NCBI GenBank assembly: GCA_028564705.1
Contig: JAPXFQ010000398.1
Location: 1,984,001 to 2,048,000, forward strand
Length of the DNA: 64,000 nucleotides
Direction: 5' to 3'
Source: Apricaphanius iberus
Taxonomy: Eukaryota > Chordata > Actinopteri > Cyprinodontiformes > Aphaniidae
Part shown: positions 40,623-53,326 of the stretch, in pieces
How the letters are laid out: each line of letters begins with the position of its first letter
How positions within the stretch are numbered: the stretch's first letter is position 1
Notes under the pieces: model-generated
The model's input: only the letters and a program-made list of their open reading frames with translations
What the model was told of the DNA's origin: nothing
Database searches by the model: none
Translations under genes and position numbers: made by a program

Positions 40623-42059
40623 TAAAAAATAAACTCCATAATCATTTTGACTTTGCTTCAAGACAACAGTAAAATCCTTGATCCAAATTTAAGAATAAAT
40701 AGTATAAAACGTTTTCAGTGTTTTTCTTAGATCATAATAAATAGTATTTTTTATTCAGCTTAAACTTGTATCTTCAGCTCAAAGCTTTACAAAAGCTTAA
40801 AATACTGTTTTCAAGGGTTTCTCTCTAGTTTACTTGTCAGTAAATATTTCGAAGCATTAAGTTGTATTTATGAGGTAGAAGCACAGAAAGTAAATCGCTA
40901 AAAGCTATTCTAAACTCTGAGATCCTGTCTATATTTGAATTCTCATTACACCAGTGAACATCCCAAAAGACATGTAAGCCATAAAGTTCCTCTCGGTGAA
41001 CCCCCTTCAGGGATCTCAGTGGGATCATCTCTTGTAGCTGTATCCCCATCATCAAGCTGTCCTACTCCTCCAATTGTTTTTTATGTCCCTCCACAACCAT
41101 CTGCATCCGCTCGTGTCCCTTTTGCTTCACATATACTTGTGTTTTATGCTGCCTGTTTGTCTCTTCTAATTCAAAAGCCATGTAACTGCCTCATCTTCCC
41201 CTCATGCAAGCTCATCCTGGTCTGCATTATTCACAAAAAAGAGAGAGCACCAGCACACAAATGCATGCCTACTGTATACACACACAAGGGCATGCAAGCG
41301 CTCTTATTTGGGATTGCACCCACGAATGTGCAGCGCCTCACACAGTCTTGTGTGGTCTTGCAACAGGGACAGTTACATAAGGAGAATATTTTAGGGGTCT
41401 TGCCTACTTCAAAGAGGTACCACGTCACTGTGCTATGGCACATCACACAACCATACATCAATGGAGTTGAATGTGAGAGAGCATTGGAGTGGTGACTTGC
41501 ATTTTTCTATTTGATTTCTCATTTCCTTTGGATGTCTGTTTTTTGTTCTTTCCTGCATACATGTTTGCATGTAAGGTTACAGCTGTGTGAGAACAAACAT
41601 TGATATTGATGACTTTGGAGCTTTGGAGGCAATGTTATAGTAGCTAAAGTGGATTTTTGTTCAACTGAAACCCACCGAGGAGCAGATGAGGAGGAGAAAG
41701 CACAGCTGCGTCATGGCTAATTTGGAAAAGGAAAGTCTTCCTGTTTGCATACCCACATTTGTAAGTCCAATGCGTATTTAAGTCAAAAGCAAGGATGACT
41801 GATTCAAAGAATTATAAACAACAGCCTTGTCCAGTGAGGCTTTTTACGATTGGTTGTAAATGACTAAACTGTTTGAAAAGCTCATACTTTGTGAAGCATG
41901 ATTTTCTTCAATTTATACCATTGCCCTACACAAGTAGACAGAGGATAAGAGTTAGATTTACTGCTCCAAGAAAAGAGGTAGTTTTTGTACAATGCTGATT
42001 CTAGTCAATAAACTAATACTTCAAATCCTACACAGGACAGGCAATCACTTATGCACATA

Positions 42060-42250
42060 GGCACACTTTTAGGGGAAAATTTGAGTGGTCAACTGGCCTA
42101 ACGTACATATTTTTGGATAGTGGTAAAAAGCCATAGAAACAGGAGAAAACTTACAGAGTTGGTCATACAACATCAAAAAACTCTACACAAAAGGCCCCTG
42201 CAAGGGCTCAAATCCAAAAGCTTTTTCTTGGGAGGCAACAGTGATGGCTT
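42060..42250. mobile_element. Decayed SINE (second family)
   Basis: Order of blocks (TTTTTGGATAGTGG, AAACAGGAGAAAAC, GGGCTCAAATCC, GGGAGGCAACAGTG) follows the repeat at 50446-50760 in the same direction, strongly diverged. Confidence 0.55.
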
Positions 42251-42692
42251 TGCCATTAGAGAGCCCTATGCCAAGGATAAAGGGACATTTTTTCAGACTC
42301 TACATCTTTATGCAGTGTTGGCATTATAATCTCAAAACTCTACACAACCAGCACTACACTTTAACCGTGAATTAACTGTTTGCTTTGAGAGAGTACCTCA
42401 CCCATATTTACAATCTAAAACACAATGTCTTTTCTTGAAAATAAACTTTGATCTTACTAGATTCAGATATATTTGGAGGAAATGTTGCATTCCAAATAAG
42501 GATGCATTTGTGTGAGGTGCCATATCAATGTTCTGCTCTAGGATCGTCTTCCTCCTTTGTAATCACTTGCTATTCCAAAATATTCAAGCCAATTATCATT
42601 ATCATCAGCTGCAGATGCAAAGGAATCATCAGCTGCAGATGCAAAGGAATGCAGTTCTGAGCCTTTTGGCCCCTTAACAGCCATAAACACAA

Positions 42693-43121
42693 AGGGCCTG
42701 ATTGATCAAGAATCCTTATAATGACCTCAAAATTGCATGCAAGGTATATTGCCTTTCGGGTGTTAATTACTATTTGGTGATATTTTGTGTAAATTATATT
42801 TTTTATTTGTCAATATTAAAGTTAGGCTGAATATGGTGGCACAAAGTTAAGACATGCCTTTCAGAAGTGGTAAAAATGGATGCTAAAATAGTTGGCAAAA
42901 GCATTTTGATGTTTAGTAAATCCCACTGCACCCGGAACTGGAAGCACCCATATTGCATATTCAGCATGCGGAAAAACGCTAAACAGATTGCATGTGTCTT
43001 GCTCCAAGCTTAATTGGAGTGATGCTCTCTTCACCATGTTACTAAATCAACTACTGTTTTTGCGATGCTGTGCAGTTTGAAGTGGTTTTAACATTTGCAA
43101 ACCATTGATAAATCAGGCCTT
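42693..43121. mobile_element. MITE with GGCCTGATTTATCAA-type ends
   Basis: Left end AAGGGCCTGATTGATCAA and inverted right end AAGGCCTGATTTATCAA. About 430 bp, no coding frame. The ends resemble those of the Harbinger-like element at 9426, so it may be mobilised by the same class of enzyme; that is inference. Confidence 0.7.
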
Positions 43122-44089
43122 AAGTTTGAGTCAACTATCTATTGTAAAGTTCTGATGAACTGAAGTCAGATTGGTTTGTAGAGTTGCTAATTCGTTTAGA
43201 TGTTTAGGTAATTGATAAGAGGGTTATTTTGTTGGTTGGCCTTTTTTTATTCGAGATGATTTCATGGTTTCTTTGATTTGTTGGCCTGAGCTCTCCCCCA
43301 CATAACTAAACACAACTGTGTTTTCAAATAAAACAAAAATAGGCAATGAATGGCATAAAAGGCAAAAATAAAACACTTTTAAAAACAATTTGTCTCATCA
43401 TCTCACTATCCAGACTTATATTAGCCCCTTATTTCTTCTAGCCCTGCCAAGGGGCGTACTAGGATGGGAAAAGAAAAAAAACTATTAGGCAACTATTTTA
43501 GTTACAGTATGAACTTACAAAGGGTTTATAGCCATTGTGTTGACTCATTATTTTTAAAGTGATATTGTTTTGTGACTGATAACAGAATGTCTCATCTCTC
43601 TTTATGTTCCATTCTGAAAAGTAATCCCCAGATATATAAGGCTTCCTTGTAATGTTTTCAGAATTTATGGCCAGGAGCTGCTGTGGATGATTAGCATCTT
43701 CCATGGTAGCAATGAATACAGATAGCCTAAATACAGTAGTCCATGACTGGCAACAATAAATTTAGTATTCGGAAATATCATTTCCCAAATGCATTAACAA
43801 CAGACCAGACTGTACGCTATGAGGTTGATGAAGATTTTTTACCAAATAAAAATACTGAGGTACTGATGTTTACACAATTTGAATGTTATTAATTTCACAC
43901 ACTAACCTGACCATTTTGTGTAGGATCTTATTTGGCTAAAGGTATCTTGATTTGTATCAAGAAAAAAAATAAATGAAAGCATTGGTGTAAAAAGATCATG
44001 TATACAGTTTGTAAACCTTGCTGTAGCTTTTGTGGGTTTTATAAGGGATATTGAATTTAATTTTTATAAAGTGTTATGGTTGTGTTAGT

Positions 44090-44345
44090 TCATTTTGGGG
44101 CAGCATGTCAGAGCAGGGGTTAGTGCTGTTGTCTCACAAAAAAAAGGTCAGAAAGCCCCGGTTTTAAGTCTTGACTCTGTGGAGTTGTTATGTTCTCCAT
44201 ATGGAACCAGGTTTCCAACGGGTAGTCTGGCTAGTTTCCATGAGAAGACTTTCCAGCTCTAAATCCCCCTCAGGTATGACTGCATGCATAGTCGCTCAAA
44301 TCCATCTCTGTGATGGACTGGATCTGTTCAAAAGGTACCAGGACC
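44090..44345 (+). mobile_element. Diverged SINE (second family)
   Basis: GGGGCAGCATGTCAGAGCAG, GGTTAGTGCTGTTGTCTCAC and GATGGACTGGATCTG follow the reverse complement of the repeat at 50446-50760. Confidence 0.65.
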
Positions 44346-44959
44346 AGAAACACTCCAGCTGCCCCATCTTTATATCCCATACAAGTCAACCAGCTGGGAT
44401 TAAAATTTTCTAAAGAAAGTAATAAAATAGGAAATTCAGATGTAGAGAAAGATTTGTAATTGAGTTTAAGAAACAAAAGAAACTCAAAGTTCTGCAAGAA
44501 ATGTGCTCATAGTAAACAAAGTGGTTCAACTGTGAAAAAAATAACAAATATATTACAATTGCTTTGTATGTATATTGGATGACCAAATATTAATATAAGA
44601 TATTTATACATACATATAAATAAATAAATACAAATTTGGGTATGTTGGAAGTTACATGTACTGTGTGAATTTCTTCTGTTCTAAAACTAAAAGTACTAAG
44701 GCCCATGAGGTACTGTATGTTCTGAACCAGTTTTGTTCCACCCCCTCTGTCTTTTATTATTCAGTCATGATATGAAAATAATACTAGGCAAAGAAAACCA
44801 AATTAAAAAAAAAAACTTTACGAACTATCCTGATGTGAATAATGACAGAAATTTTATTTTATCTTACTATGCTGCAAACCCCTGTATTAATGTTTCTTTA
44901 AATATTTCTTAAGTACAAAACTTTTAAACTGATTTGAATGTTTATATGATTGTACTGAA

Positions 44960-45028
44960 ATGACTTTTCTTCTAAAGTGCTGTTGTGAATAGGGGCTATA
45001 CAAATAAACTGAATGGAATTGAATTAAA
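44960..45028 (+). mobile_element. Retroelement 3' tail
   Basis: AAAGTGCTGTTGTGAATAGG and GGCTATACAAATAAACTG then AATTGAATT, like the tail at 22484-22561. Confidence 0.6.
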
Positions 45029-48000
45029 TGATAAATTAGTAAAAAATGTACAAGTGGTTGAAGATTTCAGATGCCTTAATTTATCCATCCTTGCAGACGA
45101 GAAAGTAATGAAGAACAGCGGGAAATTATGTTGAGAAACAAAGCAGCAAGAACATCAGTCACATATAATGTGCCATATGGTCCCAATAAAAGAAACTAGC
45201 AATTACCCATTTTTTCTGTTTGAGTGTACAAGGACATCTCAGTTTGTGTGTGTACATTTGTCCTTGTATATGTCAAATAAGTATTATGCAGGGGCAGCAG
45301 CAGAAATGGCCTCTTGTTTGGTTATGGAACAGGAGAGTTAATGTGAGTTGGAAGCCTAGAGAGAAAGATGGACAGTGACTTAGCAACCGTTGCTGCCAAC
45401 CCACCATCAGGAGGGTGCTGTGGTTATAGGTCTAAACACCCAGTAAACGATGGATGCCACCTGATGACATCGACTCCTCATGGCCGAGGCTACATTCACT
45501 TAAGGTGAATTGAAGATAAGAAGCATAAGTAAGTGTGTCTGGAGGAGGAACACAAAAAACAAAAAACGAGGCTGCTTGACAACTCAACAACAAAGAATAA
45601 AGTGCATAATTAAACTAATAGTATTATGTCAGTAAAATAATGTTGAAAGCACATATCTTCTCTAAAACTTGACTTTTTCCAATTTTAGTTCTATCAGCAA
45701 ATGATTAAACTATGTTCCAACATAGCCCTGATCTTTAAACCCAATAGTTGTTTTCCACTATGAACAAAATGGTGTTGTAAATCAGATATCTGCATTTTGT
45801 AACTAATAGTACTGGAAGATAAGCTTTCCTAGCCTCGCTATGCTGTAAAATCTGTTATATAGTTTGTGTCTGTGGCACAAACGTCACAATTCAGAGATTG
45901 TGTTAACTGTACATTGGGTCAGAGGTTGGTAGTCTAGCCAAAAATTGTACTCAAGAGTAGCTCTGTTCAATATATTTTGAATTGAAAAGTCATCAAGCAA
46001 AAGTACTCTGGAAAGGGTAAAAACGTATTTGGCACAAAAACTATTTACGTACAAAGGTCTTTACTAGTACTGTTTAATTTTAAATTATTAGTGAAAATGA
46101 TTTAACCATACACACATAATGTGAAGTTGTAAGCAGGCTCTTGTGCTGAGATTTAAAAATAAAAATAAATTAGAAACAACTTTCATAATTTTGAAATATT
46201 TGATTTGAGCAGAAGAGACATGGACTTCAAAATTTCTGTTTTCCACAATAGAAAACCTGTAAAACCAATAACTACATTAGGTTATGAATAAACATATGAG
46301 TACAAAACTACTTCCATTGACAATATATGCTATTGTTACTATACTATTACTGTATATTCACTTGACCAGCCAAATGGCTGAGCCATCAACTCTCTATGTA
46401 ATGACTACTCTTACCACAGCTGCCCCAGGGGGTGTCCATGCATTTTACAGAACTTTATTCTTTAACCCCAGATGGGCAGAGACTTGCTGAATGAGGAAGA
46501 AAATAAAACAAAACGCTGATGTCACAGCAAAGTAAGCATACTCCATCTTGACGCAGTAGAACAGCATCAGGTTTACATCCTTCATCCCAGTAGACATGCA
46601 CTATGCAAGAACACATTAAAAGCAACATACTTCTAGGATGTGATAGGATTCAGTACTGCATGAAATACAGTGAATTATTTCATGTTCACACCAAAGTAAA
46701 ATGCAGGGCTGTGAAGAGACATTTAGAGGGGCTGGTGCTCAAAGTTAAAAAAGGTTGAACAGAGCAAGTTTAACAAAACAGCATTACGAAATAACTCATA
46801 GCTCCCCATCCTGAATAACAACAACCAATATTTATCAAGAATCTAATAGGGAATCACATGATTATCATCAGATAAGGTCAATGAAAAGCCAAAGCAGCCT
46901 ATTTTTATCTGCTAGGGAACAATGTTGCTGATCAGATGCTGCTGGATTGTGTTGATCTGAAACTGACCAGAGGAGAGCTGGTAGCTGAATAAACAAGTGT
47001 TATGAAGCCCATTATGAAATAATTTAGCATGTTCCTGTGTCCTACTAAATAAATAGTAACCCTAACCTCCACAGCAACTCAGCTGCAGACAGCTTTAAAG
47101 ATAAAAAAAGATAAGAGGGGCTAGCTCTACGTTTTTTTAGGAGTGTTAGCACCTGTGAGAGATTTAGATAAAGTAGAAAATAGAAGTGTAGAAACAGGTA
47201 AAATTAATATACAAAGAACTTCCAATAAACATTTATGGATTTTTTTACTCAATATCACACTCTGTTTAATGTAAGGAATGAATAACCTCTTTTTTTCAGT
47301 AAGTACACTGACTGTCAACCATAGAGCCAACAAATGTTTTCAAGTATGCTTGGATTTCCACCTACGATCAATTTGAACCTAACCCACACTAACACACAGA
47401 TCTTGCAAGTTCACAGTAAGTAAAAGGCGCCAAGGCCAGTAAAGAGATTTGAGTGAACCTAAATGCTTTCCCTCACTCATTTTATGTGTTTTGGATCAAT
47501 CAGATAGCTATCAGACATGAAAATAACTTAATGCAGGTGCAAATGGACCAGCCAAAGTGCAAATGGCCACTGACTTTTATAAATGTATATTAACCTACAA
47601 AGAGAGAAAAACAGATAAGGTGTAAATGCAACAGTATTCTCAAGACATGCATATGCTGTCAGGTTTTATCTCTTTCATTTGTGTCTGGGTCAGCTGTTTT
47701 TAGAATTAGTTTCTCACAAATTCTGTTTACTGTGACAAAGTCACATTGAAAAGTGCTGTCATATTCTCTATTATGGTAATTGGGCAAACTTGAATTGATC
47801 TATATAATTCTATTACATATTTGCAGTGAGCTTAATTTGACAGAAACCAGTAAAATTCAAATGGTGGTGCAGGCAACAGTGACGGATGCCAAAGAGTAAG
47901 TGATATAGAATTTTATAATAAATCTCAATACAAACCTAAACAAAACAAAAAATACTCTGCAAACTCTAGATTTAATTACCTATAAAGGCCAAAACATCAA

Positions 48001-48189
48001 GGTACTCCTACCAAATATTGCTATGGTTTGCCAAGCTGCAAACAAAAACTTTAATTGTTATTTTACCACTTTTTTTTTTGACAAACATAAATTAGAACAA
48101 AAATGAGAAATGTAAGAAAAACAATGAATGGGTTTTAACTATATTTTATCATCAATTTGTAGCACATTTCAATGCAATTGAAGTTTTTG

Positions 48190-48233
48190 AATAGAATAGA
48201 ATAGAATAGAATAGAATAGAATAGAATAGAATA
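48190..48233. repeat. (AATAG)n pentanucleotide array
   Basis: About nine AATAG units; a shorter interrupted copy is at 63603-63633. Confidence 0.97.
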
Positions 48234-48559
48234 ATCCATTTTGTCCATCAAAGGCTAAATTCAGATGTAACAGCAACAAAGTGAAAGATAATAGAAACAT
48301 TGGCTTCACACAAGTATCAAAATTATAAAAGCTGAATTTAGGAATTAAAAACAATATGTACATTTAGGACAAAAATTACAACAACAAAAAACAAAGTAAT
48401 GTGAAGTTTTAAAAATAAAGTTGCATACTGCAATTAGAATGTGCAACTTGAAGTATAACTAAAATATATATAACAATTTAAGAGTATACACAGAATATGA
48501 ATGTGTAGTTGTGCATTTAAAAGTAAATAGAGTATGACCAAATAAACAGTAGTAGAATG

Positions 48560-48696
48560 TTATTTGGGTGTGTTAAATAGAAGCAGTTTGGGGTAGATCT
48601 CAACCAACTTTATACAGTGCATAGATTACACTCTCTAACTGTATAAAGTTGGCTGAGATCTACCCCAAACTGCTTCTATTTAACACACCCAAATAA
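48560..48696. repeat. Long inverted repeat, 59-nt arms
   Basis: Arms 48560-48618 and 48638-48696 are inverted copies with a single mismatch, around a 19-nt loop. It abuts the truncated end of a Tc1 copy. In RNA it would form a 59-bp hairpin on either strand. Confidence 0.92.
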
Positions 48697-49740
48697 TGCA
48701 TTTACTAAGGCTTTGTCACACTGGATAGAGAGCATCTTTGAATGAACTTTTTCAGCTATTTCCACAAACTGTGATTTAGATAGTTTTCTGGACTTTGATT
48801 TGGCGTTTCTAACCCAAGAATATGCACTGCATTGTAGCTCTGGTTGTATGTTAAGTCTAACTGTCCTAAAGGAAGGTGAACTTTGATCTGAATTCAAAGT
48901 ATTATATAAGTTTTCTTTCAGGGTTGCTATGTATTCATTCCACCCATCTTTCCAGCAATTTTGACCAGTTTCCCCATCCTTGATGAAGACAAACAAAATA
49001 GCATGATGCAGCCCCTTCCATGTTTCACAGTGGGGATCCCATGACACATTTTTGTGTTCTTCACTAAATATCATTTTCTCTGTATGCCAAAGATTTATTT
49101 ATTATCTGACCAGATAAGACGAAAACATGCTTATATAGTCCCTTACATGTGCTAATAAGACTTTTAATGGGCATTTTTAAAAATACTTTTCTTTTTGCCT
49201 GTCATGAATAAAGCCCAGATTTGTAAACAGTGTTACAAAATGTTTTTCTGTTTACAAATTATCTCTCCTGAGCTGTGGATTTGTGAAGCTCTTCATGTTA
49301 TCATGGCCTCTTTACAGACAATGCTCTCCTTGCCCAGGCTCTCAGTTTAGATAGACAACCTGTCTTGGTGTCTGATGCACTATCTCCATTTTCGGACAAT
49401 GAATTGAACAGGACTATTTGAGATATCTAGAGCAAGCCATTTAGTCCTATACTAAAACGCTAAATAAACTTCCAAACAACTGATTTTTATGGTTTAATTA
49501 GGGGATTGAGATCAGAGAGGATTAAATAAAAAATGTATGCCACAGTTTTCAGATTTGCTCTGTAAATAACACTGAAGACTATGTATATTTCCGTTCTAGC
49601 TCACAAACACATTCAACCTCTATCACATAAAATCCTATAAAACATTTTAGAAGTTTGTGATTGGGTGGTTCAATATAAAAGTAAGTTCAAGGGGCACTTT
49701 TTCCAAGCATTTAGTTTATTTTATAATTTTATTTTTTGTC
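48697..49740 (-). pseudogene. Truncated Tc1 element with decayed transposase
   Basis: Read on the minus strand, the sequence follows a common fish Tc1 transposase at DNA level: GAGAGCATTGTCTGTAAAG (start region), CAGCTCAGGAGAGATAA, GGGGAAACTGGTCAAAATTG, AAGTTCACCTTCCTTTAGG, CCAGAGCTACAATGCA and CAAATCAAAGTCCAGA. Many frame shifts are present, and the last part is cut off at 48697 by the inverted repeat. A chance 132-codon frame (48676-49074) in a shifted phase is not the real protein. Confidence 0.8.
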
Positions 49741-50339
49741 TTTTTTGTCTTCATACACACAACTTATACTGTATAAAATAAATGTATATTGCCAGTGTAT
49801 ATAAGAAATACAAAGAAAACAAAGTATGCTCATAAAATATTAAATTCACTCAGAATCTGCTAAAAGTCATCAAAGAATAAACGTACATTTTGTCAAACAA
49901 CCTGATCATGAACTGAAATTCTTTCCATGCACCATCAAATGTCACCCATGCAGATCCTCAACCTGAAACCATACCTGGAGCAAGTCTTGTGTTCTACCAA
50001 ATCCTGACCTGTTATCTCTCCGCCACAGGGTTAAACACTCAGGGAGTTCATTTTAATCATTATGAAGTTTTTCCCCTGTATATTCATCCATGAACGAACA
50101 AATCTAACCCCCCCATGATTTCAGCCATTGCCAGACTGTACCTCTTTGCTTACTCTCATCGTTTTCACATAATTTAAATGCTGATCTGCATCAGCAGTCA
50201 CATATATAATAAGCTTCATGAATGCATTAGGCTAATTCCAATTGTAAAAAGGAAAAAACAAAACATTTTAATTAAAAATCAAAACCCAAGCTCACTTTTA
50301 ATAAACATTTAACCATCAATTGATTTTTAAAGACTTTAA

Positions 50340-51535
50340 AAGTATATACAGTAGTCTATAACTGAAAGAAAAAAATTGGTGTTTATATTTTTTTTTCTAA
50401 AATTTGGGATACATTAGTATTTAGCCCTCTGAAACTCATCAAGAAAATCCATCCATCAATCCATTTTCTGAACCGCTTAGTCATCCAGGGTCGCGGGGGG
50501 GCTGGTGCCTATCTCCAGCTGTCAACAGGCGAGAGGCGGGGAACACCCTGGACAGGTCGCCAGTCCATCACAGGGCCACATAGACAGAGAGGACAAACAA
50601 CAATGCATGCACACACCCACACCTAAGGACAATTTAGAGTGATCAATTAACCTTACAGTCATGTTTTTGGACTGTGGGAGGAAGCCGGAGTACCCGGAGG
50701 GAACCCACAACCTTCTTGCTGCAAGGCAACAGTGCTAACCACTGCGCCACCGTGTAGCCTCAAAAAAATCCAATTCAACTGATTTCTGATTTCAACAGAT
50801 CTAGCTGTTTTGTGAGCGCTTCAGAGGTTTTTAGAGAGCATTCGTGAACAAACAGTGTCATAAAGACCAAGGGACACATCAGACAGGTGAGGAATACAGG
50901 TAAAGCAGAGCGGTTCAAAGCATTGTTAGGTTATACATCAATATAAAGCTTTGATTACACACTGCTCAATTTGTCTTCCAGAAATATATATATTTTTATT
51001 TATTTTTATATATATATTTTTTTTTTATGTCACAAGTCAAAACACACCAGGGCATGGCTCCACTAAAAGGGACAGGTGAAAAAAGCAGCAATCACAGAAA
51101 TAGCTAAAAATGTTCAAGGTAACTATAGATGAGTTGCAGAAATTCTCCACTCAGGCGAAAAAAATCTCTCAGTATGACTCCATCAAAGGTGCGCTTATAT
51201 GTTTAGTGGCTGAAATGTTAAAACTGATGGAGATGGGTGGGGACATATCTTTTAAAGAAAGAAAGTGTCAGGAAAGAATAAAAGACAAATTCAATTTTTA
51301 GGAATGTCCGTGTTAAAATTCACCCCTAAATTAAAATGAATGTGGTATGATTTGAGTTTTACAGATACTCTTCGTCCAATCTTTATGAAGTTCAGGTATT
51401 CAGCAAAGACAAATAGGCAACTTTTCCATTTTCCAGATGTTCAAAGCTAGCAGAAACATATACCAAAACATTTGCTGCAGGGACTTTATTGAAATGTGGT
51501 TCTTCAAGATACTAATTCCTTTTTTTTCTTTGTAA
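50340..51535 (+). pseudogene. Second copy of the same Tc1 family, split by a SINE
   Basis: Pieces on the plus strand: GTATTTAGCCCTCTGAAACT (left end), then after the insertion GAGCATTCGTGAACAAACAG, ACACATCAGACAGGTGAGG, GAGTTGCAGAAATTCTCCAC and near the end TTTGCTGCAGGGACTTTATTG. The order matches the family from end to end, but the coding part is heavily deleted and full of stops. Confidence 0.7.
50446..50760 (-). mobile_element. tRNA-derived SINE-like repeat (second family)
   Basis: On the minus strand it starts with GGTGGCGCAGTGGTTAGCAC, an A-box-like tRNA promoter (50739-50749), and ends GGATGGATGG. The GC-rich body (GACCTGTCCAGGGTGTTCCC) stands out from its AT-rich surroundings. This is a very common fish repeat. 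It lies inside the Tc1 copy at 50340-51535, so it is the younger insertion. Confidence 0.82.
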
Positions 51536-53189
51536 ACAATGTAGCCTTCATTCTCTACATCAAATTTCTCATCTACTTTGAAGATTGAACAGAATTTTTT
51601 TTTCAGAGTAAAGAGCTAATATTGGTATCCATGTCAGAGTAGACCATATTTTATCCGGACATTTATGATACTTGAATGTAGCAGTAATACAGCCTTGTTG
51701 AGTGCCCATGTATAAAAGCTCATTTCCGTAAACGCTGTCCTACAATGAAGGTCAACACGTCATGGCTGATCTGTAATTCAAGGCCTTATGACTTCTATAT
51801 TTAATTACTTTATCTACTTCTTTTCACTTACAATGATTAATGAAAGCTCAACCACAGGAAGGAGCATTGGTCAAGGTTATAATGCTGTAAACAAATGCAA
51901 ACTCCCACAATTTTGTTCAAAAATACACAGAGATGTTTTCTTCAGAGCGAATTATTGTTTCTCAACGACTATATAAAAAAATATATATATTTCTTTTCCT
52001 GCATAAGCTTTCAGGTTTAGATTGTGTAAGTGTTATAAAAAAGCAAAAAATAAAAATAAAAAAGCACCTGGCTGTTATTGACTTTAAAAAGAAAACATTC
52101 CTAAATGAAGCTTGTTTAATGACTAGTCTTTTCCATGTGAGTTTTGAATTTGATCTTTTAGTAGCAACATACCAAAGTAATGAATCACTTCACCAGCTGT
52201 TTCCTCCTCTGCTGCCTTTTACTTACTTTACACATTAAATTCTCGGTTTCGTCTTTATAAATATTCTTAGAAATCATTCGATTCCTTTTCCCTTGCTTCT
52301 GTGAGACATGTATGTGATTAGAAAGCTAACAGCTATAACTCACTAAACCTGTGCTGTTGTTGGGAGAAATGTATTGAAGGCATTTTGCAAATGATACATT
52401 AGTAATTGTGCAAAGCATGAAACCATTTATGATACAGGGTTTAAAAATAATTCTAAAGTCTTTACAAAGTGGATAAAGCAAGAAATTTACATGAACACCA
52501 ATGTCTTGAGAACATGACGAATAAAAAATCTGAATATCAAGAAAAAGTTTGTTTCAGTGCAGTTTATAATACAAGAACCCCATCACATAATTTGTCCAGA
52601 GGGGAAAGGAGAGGAATAAGAGTAGAATAAAAGATGGGTTTTAATGTGTGAAACCCCACAATGTTGAAATACAAACAGTTGTATGGTGTCGAAGTTTGTA
52701 TTAGTTTAATTTGTAGTTTTATACATGGTCTCCTCATCATAGTTATTCCAGAGGGTAAAGAAGAGGAATATGAGTACATGGACCTGGGTTTTAGTTTTGC
52801 ATCACTGAGAAAACACTTATCAGTTGTGGTTAAAGTTTTTCAGTATAAAAGAATTTTGTACAACACTACGATGATAAAGTAGAAACTGTTATATGTTATT
52901 TATAGTAATATTTGTTACATGTTGAAATATATCGAGAAATTAATATATTAAATTAAAAAAGAGACTTAATTAATTATCAAACACTGAAAAGTATTGAAAA
53001 TTGGTACAGTTAAGTACCGGTATAGATAAGTACCTGAAATTGGTAGCATATTGATTCAAATGTGAAAGGTAGCCATTGCTAATTAAGACATTTCGTGGAT
53101 CCTGTTCCGGCATGATGCTGTTCAGATTAAGCCCTGGTTATATGCAAGACATAACTGTTTGGTCTGTTGGATTTCCACTCCTCTAGTAC

Positions 53190-53326
53190 ACAATGCCCAA
53201 CGAGCTGTCCATTATCAGAAAATAATGGATACACGGATGCGTGAACCCTCCGACACGAAGCGGAGGACGGTTGCTTCCGCGAAATCCATTATTTTCTTGG
53301 TAATGGACACCTCCAAGGGCATTATC
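53190..53326. mobile_element. Short inverted-repeat element (MITE-like)
   Basis: Inner arms TGTCCATTATCAGAAAATAA.. (53206-53229) and their near complement (53285-53309); symmetry continues outward (AATGCCCAACGAG with the complement of CTTGGAGG..). The GC-rich centre CCTCCGACACGAAGCGGAGG is itself a hairpin. Confidence 0.72.

Noticed and set aside
40935..41495. Longest open frame of the window (186 codons, plus strand)
   Set aside because: It lies inside a trpm3 intron, matches no family I know, has no domain or splice context, and is composed of Ser/Pro/Cys-rich sequence as expected from chance.
48676..49074. 132-codon frame on the minus strand that looks protein-like
   Set aside because: At DNA level the region follows a Tc1 transposase in another phase; the open frame is a shifted shadow of a decayed element.
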